Source: Bacteroidia bacterium (GTDB taxonomy: Bacteria; Bacteroidota; Bacteroidia; Chitinophagales; Saprospiraceae). Taken from it: a stretch of DNA of 64,000 nucleotides. The position numbers and the translations under genes are program-made. Positions within the stretch are counted from its first letter, which is position 1; each line of letters starts with the position of its first letter. The notes beneath the pieces are model-generated. The model had not been told where the DNA came from. It worked only from the letters and a program-made list of their open reading frames with translations, and made no database searches. Below are positions 33,271-41,933 of the stretch, in pieces. The stretch is taken from assembly GCA_030429045.1 (NCBI GenBank), contig JAUIEA010000003.1, positions 1 to 64,000 on the forward strand, read 5' to 3'.

Positions 33271-33453
33271 GCTAAACGAGCAACGTACATCCCCGTGGCG
33301 CCAGCCACAAACGACTCTAGCGAACAGCCAACAGCGAATGGCGAATCGCAAATCAAAACTGACAACCTAGAATGGACAACTCCTGCAGGCGGGCACAACC
33401 GACAACAGGAAGGCTTTTTTTACCCTCCCCTGTCCATGAAAGCGGAATTCCCC

Positions 33454-33461
33454 TATATTTG
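33454..33461 (+). promoter_or_regulatory. -7 box (TATATTTG) of tRNA-Met
   Basis: A perfect TAnnTTTG, 11 bases before the tRNA 5' end. Confidence 0.6.
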
Positions 33462-33472
33462 CAGGCCGAAAT

Positions 33473-33546
33473 GGCGAGGTAGCTCAGCTGGTTAGAGCAT
33501 CGGATTCATAACCCGAAGGTCGGCAGTTCAAGTCTGCTCCTCGCTA
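33473..33546 (+). tRNA. tRNA-Met (anticodon CAT)
   Basis: A 74-base cloverleaf. The acceptor GGCGAGG pairs with CCTCGCT (one G-T). The D-arm is GCTCAGCTGGTTAGAGC, the anticodon loop TTCATAA carries CAT, and the T-arm is GGCAG-TTCAAGT-CTGCT. The discriminator base is A and the CCA tail is not encoded. The acceptor starts with a near-paired G-T, not the C1-A72 mismatch of an initiator, so it is an elongator Met tRNA or an Ile2 tRNA with a modified CAT; Met is more likely. Confidence 0.93.
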
Positions 33547-33552
33547 CACTCC

Positions 33553-33583
33553 AAGGTGGCTTCGTTGAAGCCACCTTTTTTTT
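33553..33583 (+). terminator. tRNA-Met terminator
   Basis: AAGGTGGCTTC and GAAGCCACCTT form a perfect 11-bp stem with loop GTT, followed by a T-run, seven bases after the tRNA. Confidence 0.92.
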
Positions 33584-33703
33584 GCCCACCTACGAGGATC
33601 AGACCCTTTCGGAAGATCCCCGGGAACTTCGCATCTTCGCAAAACCCTTCAACTTGTTCAAATCAACTGGAGGTAATTCCCCTTCATCGAGCAATACCCG
33701 CGC

Positions 33704-34978
33704 ATGAGCGTTGATACATGGCTGGCACGAATCACTCGAATGGACCTTCTTGTCCTGATCTATTTCATTGCCAGTGCAAGCATGATCCTGTCCCCGTTTG
33801 TCCTGTCTGTAACCATGTGGCTCATTCCGGCCCTGGGACTGTTCGCCTGGCAATCCGGACAGGTTTGGTATCACCCTCGTTTGTCCAGAAGAGCCCTTAG
33901 CCTACAGGTTTTTGATCGGAAACAAAGGCCCTTTTTGCTCTTGATCGGTTTATTCGGTATCATCTTGCTCAGCGGCTTCCAAACCGAAGACTGGCCTTAC
34001 TGGTGGGAACGGTTGCGCATACGCCTGCCCTTCCTTGTCCTTGGGCTGTCCGGCATGTTGCTGCCCGGGCTCCCGGAAAGGAGATTGCACGCCATTCTGG
34101 CTCTTCTATTGGGTTTTATGGCTATGATGTGCGTTGGAGTCGGGGTCAACTATCTTCTGCATACCGAGGATATCCTGGTTGCTATGCAACGCGGCCATTC
34201 CATCCCGGTCCCCCGCAATCATATTCGTTTCAGCATGCTCCTGGCCATGAGTCTGCTGGGCGGTTTCGAGCTGATCCGCGCTGGCTATACCTACCGCTGG
34301 AAATGGGAGCGCCCGGTGCAAGTCCTGGCCATCCTCTTTCTCTTTTTCATGCTGCATTTCCTGGCTGTGCGAACAGGAATTCTCGCTTTCTATGGTGGAG
34401 CAGTTGTCATCGGACTCTGGTATGCGTTTCGTTCCCGTCGCATCTGGGCACCCATTGCTGTCCTGGGCGGCTTCGGTCTGTTGGTTTGGTCGGGATATCA
34501 TGTCTTGCCCAGCTTGAAATCCAAGATCGACTATATGCGCTATGACCTGGCGATGTACCAGCAAGGCGAAGGTGGTCATTATGCAGATTCCGGGCGTATC
34601 GTTTCCCTGCAGACGGGATGGAAGATCTTTCAAGCACATCCCCTCATTGGCATCGGCGTGGGGAATTTGAGAAAGGAGGTCAACAAAGTCTTTGCTGAGG
34701 ACTATCCAGAATTTGTTGAACCACTCACTCCACACAATCAATTTCTGTACGTATTGGCCGGCACTGGCATCATCGGACTGGTCCTCTTTCTATATTGTTT
34801 TTATGGCCCCTTACTTTTTCATCGAAAGGAATATGCTCCCCTGCTCATCGGATTTTACGGGTTGGTCAGCACAACATTTTTACTGGAACACACCATCGAA
34901 AACTCGATCGGCACCGGCTTTGTCACCCTTTTCCTCCTTTTACTTCTCCTGCGTCAAAGGCCGTTAGAGACTGCCTGA
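33704..34978 (+). CDS. O-antigen ligase family membrane protein
   Basis: A 424-residue polytopic membrane protein (about ten or more hydrophobic segments). It has the Wzy/WaaL-type features: a large periplasmic loop with conserved Arg (VPRNHIRFSMLLAM; Wzy_C-like) and later HPLIGIGVGNLRKEV...PHNQFLYVLAGTGIIGLVLFL, the usual PHNxxL motif of the family. Such enzymes transfer polymerised glycan from a lipid carrier to lipid A core or to protein. It starts a group of envelope genes. Whether it is a ligase or a polymerase cannot be decided from sequence. Confidence 0.88.
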   Translation: MSVDTWLARITRMDLLVLIYFIASASMILSPFVLSVTMWLIPALGLFAWQSGQVWYHPRLSRRALSLQVFDRKQRPFLLLIGLFGIILLSGFQTEDWPYWWERLRIRLPFLVLGLSGMLLPGLPERRLHAILALLLGFMAMMCVGVGVNYLLHTEDILVAMQRGHSIPVPRNHIRFSMLLAMSLLGGFELIRAGYTYRWKWERPVQVLAILFLFFMLHFLAVRTGILAFYGGAVVIGLWYAFRSRRIWAPIAVLGGFGLLVWSGYHVLPSLKSKIDYMRYDLAMYQQGEGGHYADSGRIVSLQTGWKIFQAHPLIGIGVGNLRKEVNKVFAEDYPEFVEPLTPHNQFLYVLAGTGIIGLVLFLYCFYGPLLFHRKEYAPLLIGFYGLVSTTFLLEHTIENSIGTGFVTLFLLLLLLRQRPLETA

Positions 34979-35058
34979 TCTGATCAGGATGCCATCCCTG
35001 GAGTTCAGCTGAGTTTTCTGATTTGGTGATCCTCCACAATTTTGTTTCCTTCGTGGAT

Positions 35059-36702
35059 ATGCGTCTGATCAGTCTTCTCTTCTTTGTCTGTGCCTGGCTT
35101 CCCTCATTCGGTCAGGGATTACCGCCTACCGGTGATCTGGAATCCCCCTATCAGGCCATCTACCAGCATCTCTATTATCTCCAACCGGAAACCAGTGACC
35201 CGGCGAAGGCATCCGAGGCCCTGGCCCAGGTCGGAGATTCGGCCACCATGGTTCGGCTGGCCATCCAGCTCAAGCAGGTCCTGGACGGTAATGGCTACTT
35301 TGTCTATCTGGAAAAACTGCCCCGGGATCCGCAGTATCGCGATACACTTACCCGGAGCGCAACCTATTCACCATTTCCGGAAGAGAATCCCTTGATCTTT
35401 GTCTCGGAAGAAAATGGCATCTGGCGGTACAGTGAGGAGACTGTCAAGGCCATCCCTGACATGCACCGTCACCTATATCCATTCGGAGTAGACCGACTGG
35501 TCAACTGGTTTGGCCAGAATGCGGAGCACAGTTTTCTGGGATTGTTCACCTGGCAATGGATCGGATTGCTGCTCCTTCCCGTCATCCTGTTTCTCCTCTA
35601 CTGGCTGATCTATTTTTTCCTGTTTCCCATCATGCGCAGCCTGGCGCATCGTTTTGATGTGGATGACATCACCGACCAGACCAGTCTTCGCCATGCGGAT
35701 CGCTACCTGACACTCTGGATCCTGGTCAAAGTCGCCATCCTGGCCATCCCCCTCTTGCAACTCCCCGTCCGCGTGAATGAATGGATGCTACATGGACTTC
35801 GGATCACTTCCTGGATTTTCGTTCTGCTATTGGGCCTTCGCATCCTGGATCTGGTTTTTGTCTATGTCCGGAAAGCAGCCGAAAAAACGGATACCAAAAC
35901 GGATGACCAGCTGGTGCCTATCCTGCGAAAGACCTTTCAGATCATCCTGGTCTTTCTCATCCTGGTACCCATTCTGCGCCTCCTGGAAGTGAATCTCACC
36001 GCCTTGATTGCCGGCCTGTCCATTGGCGGTATTGCCGTGGCACTGGCAGCCCAGGATACCGTCAAAAACCTGATCAGCTCAGCACTCATCTTTTTTGACA
36101 AGCCCTTCCAGATAGGCGATTATATTCTTGCCGGCGGAGTGGAAGGCACAGTGGTGGAGATCGGCTTCCGGTCGACCCGAATGATGACCATTGACAGTTC
36201 CATCATTTCCATCCCGAACAGCAATATGATCAATGACAATATTGTCAATCTTGGTCTTCGTCAATATCGCCTGGTTCACTTCATGATCGGGGTGGTGTAC
36301 AGCACACCTGCCGACCAGATCCAACGCTTTATTGATTCCCTGCGGGATATGGCCCAGTCTCATCCGGACACCCGAAAGGACCTGATCTTCATCTACCTGC
36401 ACGAACTGAACAATTCCAGCATTGACATTCGCTTTCGGGTTCCGGTGGTGGTGCCGGATTTCAAGAATGAGTTGATCGTCCGGGAGGAATTGGTGATGGG
36501 CATTATCCGCCTGGCTCACGAGGCCGGGATCAGCTTTGCCTTCCCGAGTCAGTCACTCTATGTGGAGAGCTTCCCCGGTCAGGATCCCAATCCGGGTGCA
36601 CCGGTCCCCGATCCGCAGGATTGGCAGGAGATCGAACGTTCCTGGCTGGTCAAATTGCAGGATCGATGGACCACCAGCCGGGATGCCAGACCAAAGGAAT
36701 GA
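35059..36702 (+). CDS. MscS-family mechanosensitive channel with N-terminal periplasmic domain
   Basis: A 547-residue protein. It has a signal peptide (MRLISLLFFVCAWLPSFGQ) and a ~150-residue periplasmic part. There are several membrane helices from about residue 165, and the channel core is LTALIAGLSIGGIAVALAAQDTVKNLISSALIFFDKPFQIGDYI, including the Gly/Ala-rich pore helix. A beta domain follows, with VEGTVVEIGFRSTRMMTIDSSIISIPNSNMIN. This is the MscS core with an extra N-terminal domain, as in larger MscS relatives. It releases solutes on hypo-osmotic shock. A LEA-like gene follows 33 bp downstream, which fits an osmotic/desiccation stress context. Confidence 0.93.
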   Translation: MRLISLLFFVCAWLPSFGQGLPPTGDLESPYQAIYQHLYYLQPETSDPAKASEALAQVGDSATMVRLAIQLKQVLDGNGYFVYLEKLPRDPQYRDTLTRSATYSPFPEENPLIFVSEENGIWRYSEETVKAIPDMHRHLYPFGVDRLVNWFGQNAEHSFLGLFTWQWIGLLLLPVILFLLYWLIYFFLFPIMRSLAHRFDVDDITDQTSLRHADRYLTLWILVKVAILAIPLLQLPVRVNEWMLHGLRITSWIFVLLLGLRILDLVFVYVRKAAEKTDTKTDDQLVPILRKTFQIILVFLILVPILRLLEVNLTALIAGLSIGGIAVALAAQDTVKNLISSALIFFDKPFQIGDYILAGGVEGTVVEIGFRSTRMMTIDSSIISIPNSNMINDNIVNLGLRQYRLVHFMIGVVYSTPADQIQRFIDSLRDMAQSHPDTRKDLIFIYLHELNNSSIDIRFRVPVVVPDFKNELIVREELVMGIIRLAHEAGISFAFPSQSLYVESFPGQDPNPGAPVPDPQDWQEIERSWLVKLQDRWTTSRDARPKE

Positions 36703-36704
36703 TG

Positions 36705-36712
36705 TACCTTTG
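36705..36712 (+). promoter_or_regulatory. -7 box (TACCTTTG) of the LEA-like gene
   Basis: A perfect TAnnTTTG, 23 bases before the ATG at 36736, in the short gap after the MscS gene. Confidence 0.55.
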
Positions 36713-36735
36713 CACCATACTTAACCCCTACGATC

Positions 36736-37326
36736 ATGGCATTCGAATTTTTTAAAAAATGGTTTGGCAAGGCTCAGGAAGAATTGAGCGAAGAAATGGC
36801 TGAGGCCAAGGAACACGCCAAGGCGCTTCGTGAGAAGGCAAAGGAATGGGCTGACAAGACAGAAGAAATGATGGAAGAGGCTGGTAAGGCTGCTGCAGAG
36901 ACAGGTGAGCGGATGGCCACCAAAGCCAAGGCCTGGGCCGAAGAAGCGGGTGAGGCAACCGAAAAGATGGCCGGGCAGGCAAAGGAAGCAGCAAAAAAAG
37001 CCTGGGACGAAGCTTCTGAAGTCACCGAAAAAGTCACGGAGAAGGCCACAGAGGCTGCCAAAAAAGCCATGGAAGAGGCTGAAGAGCTCACCGAGAAAGT
37101 GGTCACGAACGCAAAGGAGTGGGCCGACAAAACAGAAGACACCCTGGAGGAATGGGCGGATAAAGCCAAGGCAACTGCCAAGGACATGGCCGAAAAGGCC
37201 AAAGATGCTGCTGAGGACGTGACCGAAAAGGTAGAAGACATGGTCCAGGGAAAGGAGGCGGACGAAACGCCTGCAACCGACACCAATCCGGAACCACCTG
37301 CCGATCAGACCCCGCCTGTCGCTTAA
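36736..37326 (+). CDS. LEA/apolipoprotein-like amphipathic repeat protein
   Basis: A 196-residue Ala/Lys/Glu-rich protein built of 11-residue repeats such as AKEWADKTEEM, AKAWAEEAGEA, AKEAAKKAWDE, AKEWADKTEDT, AKATAKDMAEK and AKDAAEDVTEK. This periodicity is typical of group 3 LEA and apolipoprotein-type proteins, whose helices lie on membranes or protect proteins during drying. The first ~12 residues (MAFEFFKKWFGK) form a bulky amphipathic helix suited to membrane binding. The C-terminus is Pro/Thr/Asp-rich. It has its own promoter and a strong terminator. The role is inference. Confidence 0.75.
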   Translation: MAFEFFKKWFGKAQEELSEEMAEAKEHAKALREKAKEWADKTEEMMEEAGKAAAETGERMATKAKAWAEEAGEATEKMAGQAKEAAKKAWDEASEVTEKVTEKATEAAKKAMEEAEELTEKVVTNAKEWADKTEDTLEEWADKAKATAKDMAEKAKDAAEDVTEKVEDMVQGKEADETPATDTNPEPPADQTPPVA

Positions 37327-37355
37327 CGGCTCCACGTATTTCCTGTATCGATCCG

Positions 37356-37405
37356 GCCCGAATCCGTCAGCTGCATACAGGTAGCTAACGGATTCGGGCT
37401 ATTTT
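37356..37405 (+). terminator. Terminator after the LEA-like gene
   Basis: GCCCGAATCCGT and ACGGATTCGGGC form a 12-bp perfect stem with an inner AGCT/AGCT pairing, then CTATTTTTAC, a moderate T-run. Confidence 0.85.
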
Positions 37406-37429
37406 TACGCCCAGCCCACCCAAGTCGTT

Positions 37430-39034
37430 GTGCCCACACCTGATCTACATCCTGTTTCACGCCGTTGGGAGTTCACCCTCCTCTTCCTGATCGGAGCGCT
37501 GACCCTTCCCGCCCTGCTGATCAATCTGGGGGACCATACCTTCATCGATGATGAAGGCATCCGGTCTCTGGTGGCTTTTGAAATGATGGAATCGGGAGAT
37601 TACATTCATACGACCATGAATGATGAGGCCTATTATAAAAAGCCTCCCCTCTACAACTGGGTTCTCGTCGCTGCATTTACCATCACCGGATCTGTCAATG
37701 AATGGTCTGCTCGCCTGCCAACGGTCCTGTTTCTCCTCACCTTCCTGGTTCTGATCTTCTTCGCCATACGTAGGGCCACCGGAGATACCACCATGGCTTT
37801 TGTGGTTGCCGCCCTGACCCTGACCAGTGGTCGGATCCTCTTCTGGGACTCCTTCCTCGGCCTGATCGACATGGCCTTTTCCATGACCATCTTCGGGCTG
37901 TTTCTCTGGTTGTATTTTCGCTACCGATCCAGGCAATGGTTTGCCTATTTCATCGGGGCCTGGCTCATTGCAGCCATTGCCTTTCTCCTCAAGGGCCTTC
38001 CGGCAGTGGTCTTTCTGGGACTGTCGATCACCGCACATCTGTTGAGTGAGAAACAATGGAAAAAACTGTTCCATCCCGGGCAGTTTATGGGTGCCGTCCT
38101 CTTTCTTCTCCTTGTAGGTGGGTATTACTGGTTGCGACTGGAAGGCGCTGACCCGGAAACGGTTTTCGGAACCTTGTTTACGGAGTCCGCTCAACGAACA
38201 CCTACCCACCACGGAATCGGCAAGGTGTTATTGCACATCCTGACCTTCCCCTTCGAGATGACCTATCATTTTCTGCCCTGGTCCCTGCTTCTCCTGTTTC
38301 TATTTCCAATTCGCTCGTTATGGACCCGGTTGGAACACCCTTTTGTCCGGTTCAACCTGTTGATGATCGCGGCGAATATTCCGATCTACTGGATCAGCCC
38401 GGACGTGTTCCCGCGATACCTGCTGATGTTTGTCCCGATGTTTTCCCTGATCGGATATGTGCTGTACACCACCGCCTCCGACCGTCCCAGGAGGCTCTTC
38501 TATGCACTGCTTGCCACGGTGGCTGTACTGATCTCCCTGGCTTCCTGGACGCCACTCATCCTGGAGCAAACCCGGGACATGGCACACGTCCTGCCCAAAA
38601 CCCTGCTTTTGATGGGCCTGACCATCATCCCCGCAGTCGCCGTCTTGCGGCGCAGGGATCTTCTGCTCTGTGGTCTGGTGGTCCAATTGCTCACCTTGCG
38701 CCTGGCCTTTGACTGGTTTGTCATTCCGGATCGGATCGCAAATGACTTCGGCACCGAAGTCCGCGAGGATGCCCGCCGTATCGGTCATCGGTATAAAGAC
38801 AGACCCCTGGTCTATCTCGATGAAGCGCTAGCTTCTCCGACCACCTGGTTTTATCTGAGCACCGCGCGGGGAAAGATCACCCCGGTCGCGCCCTCACCTC
38901 CCGCCCCCGGTCAGGCCTTTATCGTGCCCCGGTACACCAACCTGCCTCCGGGAGTGATCATTACAGATACCATGCATATCCGTCATGTAGATGATCGGTT
39001 TGTGCTGATTTGTGAAATGCCCGTCTCTAACTGA
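37430..39034 (+). CDS. GT39-family (ArnT/PMT-like) glycosyltransferase
   Basis: A 534-residue polytopic membrane glycosyltransferase with a GTG start. The first periplasmic loop has DHTFIDDEGIRSLVAFEMMESGDYIHTTMNDEAYYKKPPLYNWV, matching the GT-C signature of ArnT/PMT enzymes (acidic D-E motif plus KPPLYNW). About ten membrane segments follow and a soluble C-terminal end. These enzymes use a polyprenyl-phosphate sugar and modify lipid A, teichoic-like polymers or proteins. It is 7 bp from a GT2 gene that could make that lipid-linked sugar, and next to a flippase-like gene, so the three probably work together. Confidence 0.88.
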   Translation: MPTPDLHPVSRRWEFTLLFLIGALTLPALLINLGDHTFIDDEGIRSLVAFEMMESGDYIHTTMNDEAYYKKPPLYNWVLVAAFTITGSVNEWSARLPTVLFLLTFLVLIFFAIRRATGDTTMAFVVAALTLTSGRILFWDSFLGLIDMAFSMTIFGLFLWLYFRYRSRQWFAYFIGAWLIAAIAFLLKGLPAVVFLGLSITAHLLSEKQWKKLFHPGQFMGAVLFLLLVGGYYWLRLEGADPETVFGTLFTESAQRTPTHHGIGKVLLHILTFPFEMTYHFLPWSLLLLFLFPIRSLWTRLEHPFVRFNLLMIAANIPIYWISPDVFPRYLLMFVPMFSLIGYVLYTTASDRPRRLFYALLATVAVLISLASWTPLILEQTRDMAHVLPKTLLLMGLTIIPAVAVLRRRDLLLCGLVVQLLTLRLAFDWFVIPDRIANDFGTEVREDARRIGHRYKDRPLVYLDEALASPTTWFYLSTARGKITPVAPSPPAPGQAFIVPRYTNLPPGVIITDTMHIRHVDDRFVLICEMPVSN

Positions 39035-39041
39035 TTGAACT

Positions 39042-40004
39042 ATGCGACCCTACCTCTCTGTCATCGTCTGCGTCTATAATGAAGTCGAGAACATTCGCCC
39101 CCTGGTGGACAAGATTCGCCAGGACCTTCAAGACCTCGATTACGAACTGATCTATGTGGATGACGGATCGACCGACGGAACAGTGGCTGCCCTGAAGGAG
39201 GTGATGTTTGATCGCCTCCGGGTTGTCGAGTTGAGAAAGAATTATGGGCAAAGTGCTGCCCTGGCCGCCGGGATCAATGAAGCAAGGGGGACCTATCTCG
39301 CCACCCTGGACGGAGATCTTCAAAACGACCCGGTGGATATCCCCATGATGCTGACCATGGCAGAACGGGAAGAGTGGGACCTGGTCGCCGGCATTCGTGC
39401 AAATCGACAAGACGGGATGATCCTTCGGAAGATCCCCAGCAAAATTGCCAATGCCATCATCCGCCAGAGTACGGGGATCCATATCAAGGATTATGGCTGC
39501 ACCCTGAAAGTCTTTAAAAGTGATGTTGCCAAGGATATGGGATTGTATGGCGAGTTGCATCGTTTCATTCCTGTCCTGGCCAGCCTGGAAGGGGCCCGTA
39601 TCACCCAGGTGGATGTGCATCACCACCCGAGGATCCACGGGGTCTCCAAATACGGGATCGGACGGACGTTTCGGGTGATCAGCGACTTGTTGCTGATGGT
39701 CTTCTTCCGCCGTTACCTCCAAAAACCCATGCACCTGTTTGGCACGGCAGGGGTCATTGCCTTCGGCATCGGGGTGTTGATCAATCTCTATCTGCTTGCC
39801 TTGAAAGTAATGGGCCATGACATCTGGGGCAAGCCCCTCCTGATCCTCGGCGTATTGCTGGTCATTGGAGGCATTCAGTTCATTACCATCGGGATCATTG
39901 TGGAGATCATGATGCGCACCTATTACGAGTCACAGAACAAAACGGTGTACAAGGTGAGGCGCATCATCCAATCCGATGCAGACCGGGCCCATGGAAACGA
40001 GTAG
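39042..40004 (+). CDS. GT2-family polyprenyl-phosphate glycosyltransferase (GtrB/ArnC/DPM1-like)
   Basis: A 320-residue enzyme. The catalytic GT2 domain has VIVCVYNEVENI at the start, DDGSTDGT and DGDLQNDP (the DxD-type metal/nucleotide motif). It also has RKNYGQSAALAAGI and a C-terminal catalytic region with KYGIGRTFRVISDLLLMVF. Two membrane helices at the end (about residues 228-250 and 262-285) anchor it, as in GtrB/ArnC. It likely transfers a sugar from NDP-sugar to undecaprenyl phosphate. The sugar is unknown. It lies between the GT39 gene and a flippase-like gene, with which it overlaps. Confidence 0.92.
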   Translation: MRPYLSVIVCVYNEVENIRPLVDKIRQDLQDLDYELIYVDDGSTDGTVAALKEVMFDRLRVVELRKNYGQSAALAAGINEARGTYLATLDGDLQNDPVDIPMMLTMAEREEWDLVAGIRANRQDGMILRKIPSKIANAIIRQSTGIHIKDYGCTLKVFKSDVAKDMGLYGELHRFIPVLASLEGARITQVDVHHHPRIHGVSKYGIGRTFRVISDLLLMVFFRRYLQKPMHLFGTAGVIAFGIGVLINLYLLALKVMGHDIWGKPLLILGVLLVIGGIQFITIGIIVEIMMRTYYESQNKTVYKVRRIIQSDADRAHGNE

Positions 40005-40866
40005 ACCTCTCTGGCAAAAACGGCTTCTTTTTGCAGGAAAAGTGGCTTTGTCGGTCACTGCGCTGATCATCGTTTATCAGAAAATTGATATGCGCCAGTT
40101 GGTGGATCTGCTCCGGAACGGGCAATGGTGGTGGTTCCTGCCGGCACTGCTGTTCTTCACCAGCTCCCAGGTCGCCTCGGCCTTCCGGCTGAACACCCTC
40201 TTTCGCCATATCGGGCTAAACCTTTCCGAGCGGACCAATCTGCGCCTCTACTGGCTGGGTATGTATTACAATCTCCTGCTGCCTGGTGGCATCGGCGGGG
40301 ATGCCTATAAAGTGGTGGTCCTGCGCAAGCGAAATGTTGTCGCTACCCGCGATCTGGTCCTGGCCTCTCTGGCTGACCGGGCCTTCGGACTGCTGGCGCT
40401 GGTCAGTCTCGCCCTGGTCCTGGTCTGGTATCTGCCACCACTGTTTTCCGCCCAATCCTGGATCCTCCTCCTGGTCCCCATCCTGATCCTGATCGCCTGG
40501 TGGGTGGTCCGCTGGATCCAACCAGCCATCAGCCCGGCCTTTAGGATCGTCCTGGGATGGTCTTTCCTGGTCCAGGGCTTGCAAGTCTGTGCCGTACTCT
40601 GCCTGCTGTTGATGATCGGGCAGCCATTGCCCTGGCTGGGCTTTATCGTGCTCTTTCTGGCCTCCAGTGTACTGGCAGCCTTGCCCCTGAGCTATGGAGG
40701 AGCCGGTGCTCGAGAAATCGCATTCTTCTATGGTGCTACCTGGCTTGGCCTTGCAGAGGCGCCGGCTGTCGCCATCAGTGTCCTGTTCTACCTGATGACC
40801 CTCCTTGTCTCCCTCTCCGGGATGTCCTTCAGCTTCCGCGATTGGGAGGATATGCAGGCAGCCTAG
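39991..40866 (+). CDS. UPF0104/AglD-like membrane protein, flippase-like domain
   Basis: A 291-residue membrane protein with seven or so hydrophobic segments. It has the lysylphosphatidylglycerol-synthase TM (UPF0104) pattern: FRLNTLFRHIGLNLS, RLYWLGMYYNLLLPGGIGGDAYKVVVLRK, ADRAFGLLALVSLAL and LPLSYGGAGAREIAF. In other bacteria and archaea these proteins are found with polyprenyl glycosyltransferases, so transport of the lipid-linked sugar is plausible. Its start overlaps the end of the GT2 gene by 14 bp, strongly suggesting a single mRNA. Confidence 0.88.
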   Translation: METSRPLWQKRLLFAGKVALSVTALIIVYQKIDMRQLVDLLRNGQWWWFLPALLFFTSSQVASAFRLNTLFRHIGLNLSERTNLRLYWLGMYYNLLLPGGIGGDAYKVVVLRKRNVVATRDLVLASLADRAFGLLALVSLALVLVWYLPPLFSAQSWILLLVPILILIAWWVVRWIQPAISPAFRIVLGWSFLVQGLQVCAVLCLLLMIGQPLPWLGFIVLFLASSVLAALPLSYGGAGAREIAFFYGATWLGLAEAPAVAISVLFYLMTLLVSLSGMSFSFRDWEDMQAA

Positions 40867-40894
40867 TTTGCCATCTTCAGGGGCTTCAAAAAGA

Positions 40895-40927
40895 GAACCC
40901 CTGAGATGCAGCTGCATGCAGGGGTTC
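40895..40927. terminator. Hairpin between convergent genes
   Basis: GAACCCCTGAGATGCAG and CTGCATGCAGGGGTTC form a 16-pair imperfect hairpin. It lies after the flippase-like gene and 33 bases past the HhH gene's stop, and could serve both directions. Confidence 0.7.
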
Positions 40928-40959
40928 ATCGGTTTTCATGAAGCAATGATCCGTCCAGA

Positions 40960-41916
40960 TTATCCGGGAGACTTCCCTCCCTGGAGAAAATCAGTATATT
41001 CTTTAAAGGCATCAAAATCTCCTTTGGCCAGCAGGTCCGCCTGTTTGGGCCAGGTTCCGGGATCATGGATGCGATAGCGATCGCCGGCAGCGTCCAGGAT
41101 CTCCTGCAGTCTGGCAACAGATGCCGAAGCGAGGTCGCTCCAATTCCGGATGCCCCCGTCTTTCAGCAGTTGTTCGATCTTCGGACCCACCCCTTCCACG
41201 ACTTTCAAGTCATTGGGATTTGAGGGTGTTGCCTTTGCCCGTTTGAGCGCTGCGGGGTTGGTCATTTTCGTCTGAAAGAGGGCGGCTGCCTGACCGACCC
41301 AATTATCCCGGGCGATACGTCCCGGGAAAAACTCGATGGCCCGGGTGACCTGCTCGACAAGGTCGTCATCAAACTGGCTGATCTGTTCAAATGTGTAGAG
41401 ATCCAGCGCATTCAGTTTTTTCTCAATAAATGGGCCGACGCCATTGATCAGTTTCAGATCATCTTTATCCGCAGCAGTGGCCTTGGTGATCCGGGTCCCC
41501 ATGGCTGCGCTGAGTGCCTGTTTTGCAGCACCTGCCTCCCCGCCTTCTTTCTTTCCAGTGGGTGACTTGGCCTTGCCCTCGACCTTTTCCTGCAGGGTAT
41601 AGATATCTGCTCGCAACTGACCCTTTTCTTCCTCGCAGGTATGAAACTTCTTCCTGAAGTTGTCTGCCTCCATATTGGCCCGATGCAGGTCTTCCTCGGT
41701 GTTGGCCAGCTTGATCCTGGTCTCATCCAACTCCTTACTCACACGATTGAGGGTGGTCAGGGTTCCTGTCAATTCCGTACGTAGTTCCTCCAGTCGACGT
41801 CGCCAGTAGAGCCACCCGGTGATCAGGCCGATCAGAAAGGCGACAAACAGAAACAGGAGAACCAGGAGACTGTCCCGAATGCTCATTTGGGTGAACAGGT
41901 CCGTCAAAAAATCCAT
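40960..41916 (-). CDS. Membrane-anchored coiled-coil protein with two helix-hairpin-helix domains
   Basis: A 318-residue protein. There is one membrane helix at about residues 17-38 (LLVLLFLFVAFLIGLITGWLYW), then a coiled coil (about 40-115, RRLEELRTELTG...KGQLRADIYTLQEKV), a Lys/Ala linker, and two HhH units: DDLKLINGVGPFIEKKLNALDLYTFEQISQF (about 154-184) and NDLKVVEGVGPKIEQLLKDGGIRNWSDLA (about 236-264). HhH modules of this form are known in DNA-binding proteins and as a tail on some Bacteroidota ribosomal proteins. With the basic WRRR after the helix, the domains are probably cytosolic. It ends 18 bp from the OmpA-like gene upstream, on the same strand. Confidence 0.85.
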   Translation of the reverse strand: MDFLTDLFTQMSIRDSLLVLLFLFVAFLIGLITGWLYWRRRLEELRTELTGTLTTLNRVSKELDETRIKLANTEEDLHRANMEADNFRKKFHTCEEEKGQLRADIYTLQEKVEGKAKSPTGKKEGGEAGAAKQALSAAMGTRITKATAADKDDLKLINGVGPFIEKKLNALDLYTFEQISQFDDDLVEQVTRAIEFFPGRIARDNWVGQAAALFQTKMTNPAALKRAKATPSNPNDLKVVEGVGPKIEQLLKDGGIRNWSDLASASVARLQEILDAAGDRYRIHDPGTWPKQADLLAKGDFDAFKEYTDFLQGGKSPG

Positions 41917-41933
41917 GCGTTCAGGTTTTTCGG

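Larger units (their letters stand above)
32681..33472. other. 790-bp repeat-rich intergenic region
   Basis: No convincing gene. It contains two ~90-bp related blocks (32781-32865 and 33173-33270), two look-alike hairpins (33021-33039 and 33089-33107), word repeats such as CGGAAAGCGGAAG near 32730 and GCGAATGGCGAATCGCAAATC near 33332, and the promoter of the tRNA gene at the right end. Confidence 0.75.

Noticed and set aside
36721..37335. Minus-strand frames with repetitive Phe/Leu- or Ser/Ala-rich products
   Set aside because: They are complements of the 11-mer repeats in the LEA-like gene; repetitive coding sequence readily gives such antisense frames.
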